Source: Streptomyces sp. NBC_00234
GTDB taxonomy: Bacteria; Actinomycetota; Actinomycetes; Streptomycetales; Streptomycetaceae
NCBI RefSeq assembly: GCF_036195325.1
Contig: NZ_CP108101.1
Coordinates: forward strand, 7,254,001 to 7,318,000
DNA: 64,000 bases
Reading direction: 5' to 3'
The notes under the pieces were generated by a model, which did not search any database, had not been told where the DNA came from, and saw nothing but the letters and a program-made list of their open reading frames with translations. Of the stretch, positions 17,491 through 26,568 are shown piece by piece (within the stretch, counting starts at the first letter, position 1; every line of letters begins with the position of its first letter). The position numbers and the translations under genes are program-made.

Positions 17491-17617
17491 CTATTCGGCG
17501 TCGCCGCAGGTCAGGTGCATCATGGTCTCCCTCAGGTCAGCAAATGGTCAGCACGCGCCCTCGTCGTATCCCTGCTTACTGACCTACGACCCGTAGTGAG
17601 GCGCCGGTGCATGGTTC

Positions 17618-18359
17618 GTGACGCTGGATCGGATGGTGCGCTACATGGCCCGACAACTCGCCCGCGGCATCGGGTCCTTCTTCAAGGGCTGCGGCTGCGC
17701 GAAGCCCACCCGCTGCCCTCACCCGTACATGATCCGTTTCAGGGACGCGCTCGGCAGGCAGCGGGAGGAGTCCGGTTTCGGCACGCTGGGCAAGTACCAC
17801 CACGGCTGGAGCGACCTCGACGTCCTCGTCGTGGCCGAGGCATCCTCCCTCGGCGAGATGCGCCAGATCCTCGCGGAGCTGGAGGCGGAACTCGGCGGGG
17901 TCAAGCTGGGCATGACCGTACTGACCCGGGCCGAGTGCCGGGCCGGTGTCGTCACCTCCCGGCTCCTCCACGTCCTCGCGCTCATCGGCAGCGGGGCCCT
18001 GATTCCCCCTGTGGGTCACCCCCGGGCTGACTCTGCCCGCTCCGGACGCTGCCACCGACGTTGCCGTGAGCCTGCGCGACGGCATCCAGGCCGCCATCGA
18101 GATCCGCCGCCAGCTCCTCAAGGGAACCCCCGACCTCCGCGCCCTCTACAAGGTCACCGCACTGCTCGCGAAGATCCAGCTCCGCTTCAGCGGGATCGAG
18201 TGCCCCTCCGACGGCGATGCCCTAACCGTCCTCCTCGACGTCACCCAGCAGGACACGAGCCTGGTCACCACCGCCCGTACCGACCGGCCCGACGCCGAAA
18301 TGCTCGCCCGCCTCGTCCTCCAGGCTTGGCTGGACACCCTCCCCGGGGAGTCACAGTGA
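17618..18359 (+). pseudogene. Integrase N-terminus joined to a frameshifted nucleotidyltransferase gene
   Basis: The first 50 codons (ARGIGSFFKGCGC, KPTRCPHPYMIRFRDALG) look like the N-terminus of a Streptomyces tyrosine integrase. Sequence then switches to a nucleotidyltransferase motif (HHGWSDLDVLVVAEA). At the run of five C at 18005-18009 the frame breaks; removing one C restores LIPLWVTPGLTLPAPDAATD and continues into the open frame ending at 18359 (helical, ending LVLQAWLDTLPGE). The result is a chimera with a +1 slip. A homopolymer sequencing error is an alternative for the slip but not for the join. Confidence 0.7.
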
Positions 18360-18441
18360 ACGCCCGACGGCTTCCGACGACAGCAGGCGCCTTCCACAAG
18401 CCGGTGGCGACGCGCGAGCAGGCCGGGGCCGAGGCGAAAGG

Positions 18442-19251
18442 GTGGGCACAGCTGCATCGCCGACCCGCTGTGTTGGCTCGAGCCCTCTCCAGACTCGCCC
18501 GCTCCAGGGCCGCAACGCCCTCGTCACCGGCGGCGCCACAGGCATCGGCGCCGAGATCGGCCGGGCGCTCGCCACCGCCGGAGCGACCGTCGCGATCAAC
18601 CACCTCGCCCAGGAACCCGACGCCTACGTCCTCCTCGCCGCATTCGAACGCGCGGGCAGCCCCGGGATCGCGGTCAACGCCGACCTGACCGATCCGGGCT
18701 CCGTCCAGACCATGGCCGACCTCGTCCGCGCCGAGATCGGGCCCGTCGACATCCTGGTCAACAACGCGGGCTCCTACCCCCGCGTCGCCTGGCAGGACAC
18801 GGACGAGGTCACCTGGAACTACTCCCTCGGAGTGAACCTCACCGCCCACTACCGCACCTGCCACGCGTTCACGCCCGGCATGGTCGAGCGCCGCTGGGGG
18901 CGGATCGTGAACATCGGCAGCGTCAACGCCCGTGCCGGCCGGACGAACCTCGTCGCTTACAGCACCGCGAAGGCCGGGCTGCTGGGCCTGTCCCGCTCCC
19001 TCGCCCGGGAACTGGGCCCGTACGGGATCTGCGTCAACACGGTCTTGCCCGGAGCCATCCAGGTCGAGGCAGAGAACGCCCTCCCCGCCCGGCACCGTGC
19101 GCGGCCGGAGGACCAGATCAAGCGCCAGTGCGTCCCGCGCCGTGGCCGGCCCGAGGACGTCGCGGCCCTGGTGGCGTTCCTCGTCGGCCCCTCCGCCTCG
19201 TTCATCACGGGACAGTCCGTCCACGTCGACGGCGGCTGGCTGCTCCACTGA
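18442..19251 (+). CDS. Short-chain dehydrogenase/reductase
   Basis: 269 aa, classical SDR: cofactor motif TGGATGIG, NNAG, catalytic Ser (NIGSVNARAG) and YSTAK, and a C-terminal ITGQSVHVDGGWLLH. Probably a 3-oxoacyl-ACP reductase-like oxidoreductase; the substrate is unknown. The start is uncertain: GTG 18442 has no good ribosome site, and a GTG at 18356 overlaps the previous stop in another frame, so a second lost base upstream of the SDR cannot be excluded. Followed by the NUDIX gene after 30 bp. Confidence 0.85.
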   Translation: MGTAASPTRCVGSSPLQTRPLQGRNALVTGGATGIGAEIGRALATAGATVAINHLAQEPDAYVLLAAFERAGSPGIAVNADLTDPGSVQTMADLVRAEIGPVDILVNNAGSYPRVAWQDTDEVTWNYSLGVNLTAHYRTCHAFTPGMVERRWGRIVNIGSVNARAGRTNLVAYSTAKAGLLGLSRSLARELGPYGICVNTVLPGAIQVEAENALPARHRARPEDQIKRQCVPRRGRPEDVAALVAFLVGPSASFITGQSVHVDGGWLLH

Positions 19252-19281
19252 GACCTTCAACAAGCAAGGAGACGAACCGAA

Positions 19282-19719
19282 ATGATCGAACGAGTCCGCG
19301 CCGTCCTCGTCACCGCCGACGACACGATGCTGGTCATCCGCCGCACCAAGCCCGGCATCCCCGAGTACTGGGTCCTGCCCGGTGGCGGTGTCGAGCCCAG
19401 CGACGAGTCCCGGGAGGCCGCCCTCCACCGGGAGATCCACGAGGAGATCGCGGGAAAGGCTGACATCATCCGACTCCTCCACACGTTGGAGACCGACGAC
19501 GAGCGCCAGCTCTTCTACCTCGCCCGCATCGCGACCTGGTCCTTCGACGACCGCACCGGCCCCGAGTTCAGTGCCGAAGGCCGCGGCGAGTACGCGCTGG
19601 AGGAGGTCCCGCTGACCCTGGAGGGGCTCGACGGCATCGACCTCAAGCCCGAGGAGATCGCGCACGTGCTGAGGGGAGCCGTCGGCGCCGGAAGCCTCGG
19701 AGCCGAGGCGTCGCTCTGA
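19282..19719 (+). CDS. NUDIX hydrolase
   Basis: 145 aa with an intact Nudix box, G-x5-E-x7-R-E-x2-E-E (GGGVEPSDESREAALHREI, then HEEI), which binds metal and the diphosphate of a nucleoside diphosphate-linked substrate. Preceded by the ribosome site AAGGAG. Follows the SDR gene, likely in the same transcript, and ends at a strong hairpin. Substrate unknown. Confidence 0.9.
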   Translation: MIERVRAVLVTADDTMLVIRRTKPGIPEYWVLPGGGVEPSDESREAALHREIHEEIAGKADIIRLLHTLETDDERQLFYLARIATWSFDDRTGPEFSAEGRGEYALEEVPLTLEGLDGIDLKPEEIAHVLRGAVGAGSLGAEASL

Positions 19720-19742
19720 GCAAGCGTGTACGTCGTCCTGCC

Positions 19743-19776
19743 GCCGGGACCGGCTCTGAGATGAGCCGGTCCCGGC
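19743..19776. terminator. Perfect 14-bp hairpin between convergent genes
   Basis: GCCGGGACCGGCTC and its exact complement are separated by a 6-base loop. Lies 23 bp after the NUDIX stop and 12 bp from the end of the opposing gene, so it probably stops transcription in both directions. Confidence 0.8.
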
Positions 19777-19788
19777 AGCCTTCCGATG

Positions 19789-20097
19789 TCAGCGGGGGGA
19801 GCCCGGACGCGGCTCCTCGTCCTGCCCCGGCAGCAGCCGCAGGGCGAGGACCGATCCGTCGGCGTGGAAGGAGACGGGGCCGCCCCAGTCCTTGTCGAAG
19901 GTGAGGCGGGGGCGGACGTGGCGGCTCGCATGGACGAGGGCGCGATATTCCTCGATGTCGCCCCTGGCGAGAAGCCGGAAGACCTCCTCGTCCACGCCGG
20001 AGAACGCCTCGACACGAGGCCCGTTCAGGCGGAAGACGTGGTCGGTGCCGACGTACTCGTTGCCGCAGAGAGTGTGGGCGGCGTCCTGGATGCTCAT
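19789..20097 (-). CDS. Hypothetical protein, probably truncated
   Basis: From ATG 20097 (MSIQDAAHTLCGNEYVG) it encodes 102 aa, with a central run around VEAFSGVDEEVFRLLARGDI and a charged tail. The frame stays open to 20310, but that part is antisense to the lipoprotein-like gene. No family recognised. It abuts another truncated gene on the other strand at about 20.1 kb, so its N-terminus may have been lost at a rearrangement point. Confidence 0.45.
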   Translation of the reverse strand: MSIQDAAHTLCGNEYVGTDHVFRLNGPRVEAFSGVDEEVFRLLARGDIEEYRALVHASRHVRPRLTFDKDWGGPVSFHADGSVLALRLLPGQDEEPRPGSPR

Positions 20098-20106
20098 GCT
20101 GGCCGC

Positions 20107-20805
20107 GTGCTCGAGGCCGGTGAACCGTTTGCGGCCCTGCCGATCGGTCAGGTGCCGGGCGTCGCGGAGAACGCGTTCGACCTGCTCAGGGACACGGAGT
20201 CGCTGCGGCTCGCGATTTCCATGAGGGCTCCGCAGGGCCAGTCGCGGATCGCGGTGGATGCCGACCGCGAAGGCAACTGCACGGGAACCTTCGATCTTGG
20301 TCCGATGCAACGCGGGGACATCATCAGGGTGGCCGGCGAGGCCACCTCGTACGTTCGCTACAGCGACGCCTCACTGGCTGCCATGCGCGCGGCGGGCGCG
20401 CGACGTGGTCCCGAGGCCGCAGCCCGGGCGAACGAGCGCACCGCGCAGGCACGCGGCAAGTACCTCAAGATGGTGTCGGCTTCGGCAGAGGTGCAGGATC
20501 AGTGCGATCTGGACAAGGCGCTGTCGTCCGTACCTCGCAGCGGCCAGGGTGTACGGCAGGGGACGGCCGTCGAGCGCGACGGCGAGCGGCTCGTCCCGCT
20601 GAGCGGACCTCAGGGCGACGGAGGGATGAGGATGTACGTGGCCGTGGACGGTATGCCCTACCTCCGGTTCATGGAGGGGCAGTCCGAAGGCGTTGAGATG
20701 ACACTCGAATTCTCCCGATACGGCGAGAGGGTGCATGCTGTGGCTCCCCCGGCTTCCATGGTCGTGGTGATGCCGACGGGCAGCGGGGGACTCCTCGACA
20801 CCTGA
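20107..20805 (+). pseudogene. Lipoprotein-like gene lacking its signal peptide
   Basis: About 232 codons read like the mature part of an actinobacterial LppX/LprG-type lipoprotein: RDTESLRLAISMRAPQGQSR, GTFDLGPMQRGDIIRV, a CDLDKAL motif, MYVAVDGMPYLRFMEG and HAVAPPASM near the end. No lipobox or hydrophobic leader precedes it, and the only in-frame start (GTG 20107) lies at the junction with an opposing truncated gene. Probably decayed, or exported by no recognisable route. Confidence 0.5.
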
Positions 20806-21095
20806 CGCGAAGCTGTTCGCGTGGAGGCGAGGGCGTAATGAGAAGCAGGTTCGCGTTCCGTCAGACCGAGGAGGAACGCCGCCGTCGCGCCCGCCGATGC
20901 TGCCCGGCGGCCATGGAGGAACCCGCATCGGCGTCGAGCGCTGCCGGGCTCTCCCAGTTCATGCACGGCCGTGCGAATGACCAGGATTGCGATACTCGGG
21001 ACGCCGATGTGGTGCTTGCTCCAGGTCGGCCTGAGGTTGGCGGTGTCGGACCGCGGACGCGTATGCGCAGTCGAGTCGCTTTGCTCCGGGGAACT

Positions 21096-23051
21096 TCAGC
21101 CGACGTGGACGCGAGGACGGCGGTCACGGTCCGGTTCCGCCTCGCGCAGGATTTCGCGGGTGACGGGGGCGACTTCGCCCTGTCCGAGGAGGAAGAAGCG
21201 GAGGAAGTTGGCGAAGGGGTTGCCCTCGGTCCACTCGAAGTACATGTGGGGGCGGGTGCCGGTGAGGTCGCGGGAGTGGAGGAGGAGGGCGGCCAGCGCG
21301 TTGGGGACGGAGGAGCTCTCCACCGTCAGGACGCGGTAGCGATCGTGCAGGACTTCGCCGCGTACGGTCAGCTCGGCCTCGAACTCGGAGGGGTCGGTGA
21401 CCGTGACCTCGACGAAGACGAAGTCCTCGGTGGTGGGGAGGTCGTTGTCGGCGCGGATCTGCCCGATCTTGTCGCGGTACTCGGCGATGTCGCGGCTGTC
21501 GGGCTCGTTGGCGATGAACCGTGCTGTGCGCTGCGAGATGTCGTGGACGAAGCGTTCGGCCGTTTCGTCCAGCCCGACGTGCGTGACGCGCAGTTCGAAG
21601 GCGCGGCCGAGGCGGGAGAGGAGGGAGATGAGCATGATGCCGGCGATGAAGCAGGCGCCGATCTTCACGCCGTCGGGGCGCTCGATGACGTTGAGGACCG
21701 TGGTGTAGAGGAACACGGCCGAGATGACGGCGAAGCCGATGGACCAGCCGCGCTGGCCGGCCTTGCGGGCTGCGATCGTCACCGCGATGGCGGCGGAGGA
21801 GATCAGCACCAGGACGCCGGTGGCGTACGCGCCGCCCTGGGCGTCGACGTCGGCGTCGAAGATCCACGTCACCAAGAACGCCACCAGGGTGAAGACGATG
21901 ACCATGGGCCGCACTGCGCGGGCCCAGTGCGGAGCCATGCCGTACTTGGGCAGGTAGCGGGGCATGAGGTTGAGCAGACCTGCCATGGCGGATGCGCCTG
22001 CGAACCAGAGGATGGCGATGGTCGACACGTCGTAGATCGTGCCGAAGGTGTTGCCGAGGTACTCGTGCGCGAGGTAGGCGAGTGCGCGGCCGTTGGCGTC
22101 GCCGCCGGACTCGAACTCCTCGTGCGGGATGAGGACGGTGGTGATGAAGCTGGTGGTGATCAGGAAGACGCTCATGATGAGCGCTGCCGTGGTCAGGAGC
22201 TTCTTCGTGCCCCGGATGCGGCCGGTGGGTTTCTCCTCGGTGTCGCCCGCGTCGCCTGCGACGTGCGGCATGACCGCCACGCCGGTCTCGAAGCCGGACA
22301 GGCCCAGGGCGAGCTTGGGGAAGACGAGCAGCGCCACGCCGATCATGGCGAAGACGTTGCCGTGTTCTGCGGTGAGAGCGGAGCTCCAGTCCGTGACGAC
22401 ATGGCCCTCGGTGGCCACGTGCCACAGCCCGGTGACCACGACGACGGCATTGAGCGCGAGATAGACGCCGACGAGGACGACGGCGACGCCGATCGCCTCC
22501 AGGAAGCCCTTGAGGAAGACCGCGCCGAGCAGCGCGATGAGGACCATGGTGATCAGGACCTGTTTGTCGTGCAGGGCGTCGGCGAGGTGTGGATTCTCCA
22601 CCAGGTGAGTGGAGGCGTCGGCTGCCGACAGCGTGATGGTGATCAGGAAGTCGGTGGCCGCGAAGCCGAGCAGGGTGAGGACGAACAGCTTGCCCTTCCA
22701 GAAGGAGAGCAGCCGCGACAGCATCGCGATCGAGCCCTCGCCATGCGGGCTCTCCTCGGCCACCCGGCGGTAGACCGGGAGTGCGCCGGCCAGAGTGACG
22801 ATTACCAGCACGATGGTGGCGACGGGAGACAGCAGTCCGGCCGCGAGCGCGGCGATGCCGGGCTGGTAGCCGAGGGTGGAGAAGTAGTCGACACCGGTCA
22901 GGCACATCACCCGCCACCAGCGCTGCCCCTTGTGCGCAGCCTCCGGGGCCGAGTCCATGGGCCGGGAGGGCCTGCCCTTCCCCATGTCGGAGAGGCCCTC
23001 CAGCATCCATGCGCGCAGGTTTCCGGTGCGCGCGTCCTTCGTGGATGTCAT
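21096..23051 (-). CDS. APC-superfamily permease
   Basis: 651 aa from ATG 23051, with about 12 membrane segments after a soluble N-terminus. Typical stretches are VDYFSTLGYQPGIAALAAG, FAATDFLITITLSAADAS, GLSGFETGVAVMPHVAG and FAGASAMAGLLNL. A roughly 200-residue C-terminal soluble region follows (RFIANEPDSRD, FVFVEVTVTD). This is an amino-acid/polyamine/organocation transporter; the substrate is not determined, and cation uptake is possible. A candidate direct-repeat operator lies 105 bp upstream of the start but on the opposite strand. Confidence 0.85.
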   Translation of the reverse strand: MTSTKDARTGNLRAWMLEGLSDMGKGRPSRPMDSAPEAAHKGQRWWRVMCLTGVDYFSTLGYQPGIAALAAGLLSPVATIVLVIVTLAGALPVYRRVAEESPHGEGSIAMLSRLLSFWKGKLFVLTLLGFAATDFLITITLSAADASTHLVENPHLADALHDKQVLITMVLIALLGAVFLKGFLEAIGVAVVLVGVYLALNAVVVVTGLWHVATEGHVVTDWSSALTAEHGNVFAMIGVALLVFPKLALGLSGFETGVAVMPHVAGDAGDTEEKPTGRIRGTKKLLTTAALIMSVFLITTSFITTVLIPHEEFESGGDANGRALAYLAHEYLGNTFGTIYDVSTIAILWFAGASAMAGLLNLMPRYLPKYGMAPHWARAVRPMVIVFTLVAFLVTWIFDADVDAQGGAYATGVLVLISSAAIAVTIAARKAGQRGWSIGFAVISAVFLYTTVLNVIERPDGVKIGACFIAGIMLISLLSRLGRAFELRVTHVGLDETAERFVHDISQRTARFIANEPDSRDIAEYRDKIGQIRADNDLPTTEDFVFVEVTVTDPSEFEAELTVRGEVLHDRYRVLTVESSSVPNALAALLLHSRDLTGTRPHMYFEWTEGNPFANFLRFFLLGQGEVAPVTREILREAEPDRDRRPRVHVG

Positions 23052-23431
23052 TGGAGGTGCTCCCGAGCTGCTGCTGGATGAGGGGGGTGCCGTCCATGGT
23101 GCGGACGGCCGGGCCAGCGTAATCAGCACGTCAGTGCCCGATGTGGGCGGGCGCGTCAGGAGAGCGTCAAGATGCACCGGTCGGGCTTATCCGTATCGCC
23201 TCCTCCGAGGCAAGACCCTGCCATGTCCTCGACATGGTCCCCGCGGGAGCCGGCGCTCGCCACGCATGGTCTCCTGCGAATCGACGTGGATCAGTGCGGT
23301 GTGGCGGGAGGCCGGCCGGCCCGTCGAGGGCTACGGCGATCAGCCCCGCCACCGGCCGGGCAAACAGGTGCGGATCTGCGCGCGGACGGGGCGGGACGAG
23401 CTGCGGGAGGCGGCCGGCGTGGTCGTCCTGG
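23052..23431. other. Intergenic region, no convincing gene
   Basis: Contains the permease promoter and a direct-repeat box at 23154-23171. Plus-strand frames between 23172 and 23451 give only short, low-complexity peptides that I cannot assign; they could be the decayed tail of a gene once driven by that box. Confidence 0.5.
23154..23171 (+). promoter_or_regulatory. CGTCA direct-repeat box 1
   Basis: CGTCAGG and CGTCAAG start 11 bp apart. Lies 105 bp upstream of the APC permease start, but reads in the opposite direction. Confidence 0.5.
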
Positions 23432-24223
23432 TTACTTCGGGTCGCGGTTGAACTGCGCCGTCGACCAGCGGTAGCCGAGCGCGATCAGGCCCACGCACCA
23501 GGCGACGGCGAGCCAGCCGTTGTGGCCGATCTCGGTGCCGAGGAGGAGGCCGCGGAGGGTCTCGATGGCGGGGGTGAAGGGCTGGTACTCGGCGATCGGC
23601 TGGAACCAGCCGGGCATGGTGTCGGCGGGGATGAAGGCGCTGGAGATGAGCGGGAGGAGGATCAGGGGCATGGCCATGTTGCTGGCCGCCTCGGGGTTCG
23701 GGCTGGCCAGGCCCATGCCGACCGCAATCCAGGTCAGGGCCAGGGCGAAGAGCACGATGAGTCCGAAGGCGGCGAGCCATTCCAGGGCAGTGGCGTCCGT
23801 GGAGCGGAAGCCGATGGCGACGGCGACGGCGCCGACGAGGACCACGCTCATGACGGATTGCAGCACGCTGCCGACGACGTGCCCGATGAGTACCGAAGGG
23901 CGGTAGACCGCCATCGTGCGGAAGCGGGCGACGAGGCCCTCGGTCATATCCATGGAGACGTACACCGCAGCTCCGATCACGGTGCTGCCGATGGTCATCA
24001 GCAGCAGGCCCGGGACGATGTAGGCGATGTAGTCGGAGCGGTCGGCGCCGCCGCCGCCGATGCCCGCGCTCATCACGTCGCCGAAGATGTAGACGAAGAG
24101 CAGCAGCATCATGATCGGTGTGAGCAGCAGGTTCAGGGTCCCTGACGGGTAGCGCCGCGCGTGCAGGAGGTTGCGGCGCAGCATGGTGTTGGAGTCGCGT
24201 ACAGCGTGGGAGAGGGAGCTCAT
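23432..24223 (-). CDS. ABC-2 type permease (DrrB-like)
   Basis: 263 aa with six hydrophobic segments typical of the DrrB/ABC-2 family. The N-terminus is LRRNLLHARRYPSGTLNLLL, followed by MMLLLFVYIFGDVMSAG, EGLVARFRTMAV and the C-terminal WFQPIAEYQPFTPAIETLRG. ATG 24223 overlaps the ATPase stop (ATGA), so the two form one exporter. Family members efflux drugs or lipids; the substrate is unknown. Confidence 0.92.
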   Translation of the reverse strand: MSSLSHAVRDSNTMLRRNLLHARRYPSGTLNLLLTPIMMLLLFVYIFGDVMSAGIGGGGADRSDYIAYIVPGLLLMTIGSTVIGAAVYVSMDMTEGLVARFRTMAVYRPSVLIGHVVGSVLQSVMSVVLVGAVAVAIGFRSTDATALEWLAAFGLIVLFALALTWIAVGMGLASPNPEAASNMAMPLILLPLISSAFIPADTMPGWFQPIAEYQPFTPAIETLRGLLLGTEIGHNGWLAVAWCVGLIALGYRWSTAQFNRDPK

Positions 24224-25221
24224 CGGGCAGTCTCCTTGGGCTGGTTGGGGACGTTGGCCGGGCCGGTCAGGGCGAAGAACACGTCGTCGAGGTCGGGGGT
24301 ATGGACGGTCAGTTCGTCCGCCTCGATGCCGGCGGAGTCGAGCCAGTCGAGGATGGAGCGCAGTTCGCGCTGGCTGCCGTCGCTGGGGATGGACAGCGAC
24401 AGTGCGTCGTCGTCCCGGGTGACCTCGTGCAGGGCGTCAGCGGCGGACTGGTACGCGACCGGGTCGGTGAAGCGGAGGCGGATGTGGCCGCCGGGGATCA
24501 GGCGCTTGAGCTCGTCGGCGGTGCCTTCGGCGGCGATCTTGCCGTCGTTGAGGACGGCGATGCGGTCGGCGAGTTCGTCGGCTTCTTCCAGGTGCTGGGT
24601 GGTGAGGAAGACGGTGACGCCGTCTGCGACGAGTTCGCGGATGATCTGCCACATGGTGTGGCGGCTGCGGGGGTCGAGGCCGGTGGTGGGCTCGTCGAGG
24701 AAGATGATCCGGGGGTTGCCGACGAGGGTCATGGCGAGGTCGAGGCGACGCTTCATGCCGCCGGAGTAGGTGGAGGCCGGCTTCTTTGCCGCGTCGGTGA
24801 GGTCGAACCGCTCCAGCAGCTCGGCGGCGGTACTGCGCCCCTCGCTGCGGGAGAGGTGGTGCAGGTCCGCCATGAGGAGCATGTTCTCCTCGCCGGTGAT
24901 CAGGCCGTCGACGGCGGAGAACTGCCCGGTGACACCGATCGCCCCGCGTACGGCCTGAGGGTCGGTGGCCAGGTCGTGACCGCCGACGTGCACTTCGCCG
25001 GCGTCGGCGGTGACGAGAGTGGAAAGGATCTTCACGGCGGTGGTCTTCCCGGCGCCGTTCGGACCGAGCAGCGCGAACACTGACCCGGCCGGGATGTGCA
25101 GATCGATGCCGTCGAGGACGAGCTTTTCGTCGTAGGACTTGCGCAGACCAACGGCGGAGACGGCGGCCGGCGACGGGTGACCGTCCCTCTGGCTGGATGT
25201 GGGCATGACAGATGAAGGCAT
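24220..25221 (-). CDS. ABC transporter ATP-binding protein (DrrA-like)
   Basis: 333 aa from ATG 25221 (AGGA 7 bp upstream; ATG 25206 is an alternative). Walker A GPNGAGKTT, signature YSGGMKRRLDLA, Walker B IIFLDEPTTGLD and the switch His (TTQHLEEADEL). The C-terminal DUF4162-like extension (SAGIEADELTVHTPDLDDVF) is usual in DrrA. Pairs with the ABC-2 permease downstream. PadR and DUF1048 genes upstream suggest substrate-induced expression. Confidence 0.95.
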   Translation of the reverse strand: MPSSVMPTSSQRDGHPSPAAVSAVGLRKSYDEKLVLDGIDLHIPAGSVFALLGPNGAGKTTAVKILSTLVTADAGEVHVGGHDLATDPQAVRGAIGVTGQFSAVDGLITGEENMLLMADLHHLSRSEGRSTAAELLERFDLTDAAKKPASTYSGGMKRRLDLAMTLVGNPRIIFLDEPTTGLDPRSRHTMWQIIRELVADGVTVFLTTQHLEEADELADRIAVLNDGKIAAEGTADELKRLIPGGHIRLRFTDPVAYQSAADALHEVTRDDDALSLSIPSDGSQRELRSILDWLDSAGIEADELTVHTPDLDDVFFALTGPANVPNQPKETAR

Positions 25222-25536
25222 GGAGTCCTGCCTTTCTGGGGCTGAAGACACTGGGGGAGTGGAAGCTGTTTCGGAACTCGGACTGAGTGACTGGCCGTGA
25301 CTACGCGTCAGTCGTTTCGCCCTGGGGAATGGTGTCGAGCGGCCGGCCGCCGGAGACCTGCTCGCCGGGGCGCTGCCGGCGTTGGCAGGGCTGAGCCAAG
25401 TCTCCCCGGTCTGCTCGACCACCTCGTGGACAGGATCTGCGGCGGCTGCTGGTGGCCGGTCTCGCGTCCTTTCGCGCTGCGCCTTGGGCGAACGACGCGC
25501 GTGCGGGCTACGCCCACTGGAATGCGGCGACGGACG
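25222..25536. other. 315-bp intergenic region
   Basis: Between the DUF1048 genes and the ABC transporter genes, all on the minus strand. No coding signal, repeat or strong hairpin was found; it may hold a separate promoter for the ABC pair. Confidence 0.5.
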
Positions 25537-25863
25537 TTACTTCTCGGCCGTGCCGAGTTCCCCGCTGATGGACTCCTGATAGACATCCGCGTAGGTGCGG
25601 GAGTCCTTGACCAGGTCGTCGCAGAACGCGGCGACGTCGTTGCCGATGAGTTGCAGGACCCCCTTGCCCGTGGCGGCGCCCTCCTCGAAGAAGTCGACGA
25701 TCCCGGGGAGTAGGGGCCCGTCGGCCAGGTCGATCGGTCCGACCTTGAACAGGTACTTCTGCATCTCCTTGTAGACGATCTGGTAGTCCGGTGGGAGCGC
25801 CTTGACCCGGGCCATGTGGGCCCGCCAGTGCTTCTTGCCCTCGATGATGTCCTGGATGCTCAC
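25537..25863 (-). CDS. DUF1048-family protein (second copy)
   Basis: 108 aa from GTG 25863. The sequence WRAHMARVKALPPDYQIVYKEMQKYLFKV and DFFEEGAATGKGVLQLIGNDVAAFCDDL matches the helical DUF1048 family usually found beside PadR regulators and DrrAB-type exporters. One bp separates it from the upstream paralogue. Function unknown; the pairing suggests a heterodimer or a ligand-sensing partner. Confidence 0.85.
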   Translation of the reverse strand: MSIQDIIEGKKHWRAHMARVKALPPDYQIVYKEMQKYLFKVGPIDLADGPLLPGIVDFFEEGAATGKGVLQLIGNDVAAFCDDLVKDSRTYADVYQESISGELGTAEK

Positions 25864-25864
25864 G

Positions 25865-26221
25865 TCAGCCTCCCAGCCTGCTCAGTTTCTTTGCGACGTT
25901 CCTGTTCAACTGCTCACGCCACCGGTCGCGATAGGTTCGAGCTCCTTCTCCGCCGGCCAGAGCCGTGCAGAAGCCCCGGATGTCGTCGCCGAGCACCTCG
26001 TCGACGCTCTGCTCGTCCGCCGCTGTCTCTTCGAGCAGCCCCAGGGCGGCGTCGAGGATCGGCATCAGGTTGCGGCCGGTGAAGTCCCCGTGGGGGAGGA
26101 GGTGGCCCTTGATCTGTTCCCATGCCGCCCGGTAGTCGTCCGGAAGGGCCTCGGCCCTGGCTTCGAACGCCTTCCAATCCCTGGTGAGATCGCTGCCTGT
26201 GATGGTTTCCCAGAAGCTCAT
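25865..26221 (-). CDS. DUF1048-family protein (first copy)
   Basis: 118 aa from ATG 26221, overlapping the PadR stop (ATGA). Contains the family pattern DWKAFEARAEALPDDYRAAW, then LGLLEETAADEQSVDEVLGD and IRGFCTALAGG. Clearly a paralogue of the following gene; the tandem pair probably arose by duplication. Co-translated with PadR. Confidence 0.85.
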   Translation of the reverse strand: MSFWETITGSDLTRDWKAFEARAEALPDDYRAAWEQIKGHLLPHGDFTGRNLMPILDAALGLLEETAADEQSVDEVLGDDIRGFCTALAGGEGARTYRDRWREQLNRNVAKKLSRLGG

Positions 26222-26544
26222 CTCCCGCCCTCCTTGAGGCTGTCGATGCGTGATGAGACGTACTGCCACTTCTTCCAGAACGTTGCGAGTTCCTCGCGTC
26301 CGGCGTCGTTGAGCGCGTAGAACTTGCGCGGCGGGCCGACCCCGGACGGCCGTTTCGTCACCTGGACGAGCTTGTTCCTCTCTAGCCGCAGCAGGATGGT
26401 GTACACCGTCCCCTCGACGACGTCGGTGAAGCCGAGCTCGTTCAGCTGACGGGTGATGGCGTACCCGTAGGTTTCCTCGCTGCCGATGATTTCGAGCACG
26501 CACCCTTCGAGCGTGCCCTTCAGCATCTCCGTCAGGTCGTCCAT
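26218..26544 (-). CDS. PadR-family transcriptional regulator
   Basis: 108 aa. ATG 26544 is chosen for its GAGGAGG ribosome site 8 bp upstream. Winged-helix PadR: LKGTLEGCVLEIIGSEETYG, ITRQLNELGFTDVVEGTVYT, LRLERNKLVQV, then the wing RPSGVGPPRKFYALNDAGRE. First gene of the PadR-DUF1048-DUF1048-ABC run. PadR proteins repress such exporters until a ligand binds. Confidence 0.93.
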   Translation of the reverse strand: MDDLTEMLKGTLEGCVLEIIGSEETYGYAITRQLNELGFTDVVEGTVYTILLRLERNKLVQVTKRPSGVGPPRKFYALNDAGREELATFWKKWQYVSSRIDSLKEGGR

Positions 26545-26568
26545 TGCGAATCCTCCTCGGGGCACATC

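Noticed and set aside
17618..17780. Functional integrase
   Set aside because: Only the first 50 codons are present; the catalytic Arg/His/Tyr region is missing.
20838..23081. 747-aa plus-strand open frame
   Set aside because: Antisense of the APC permease; composition (Glu/Asp/Gly/His repeats) is that of a shadow frame.
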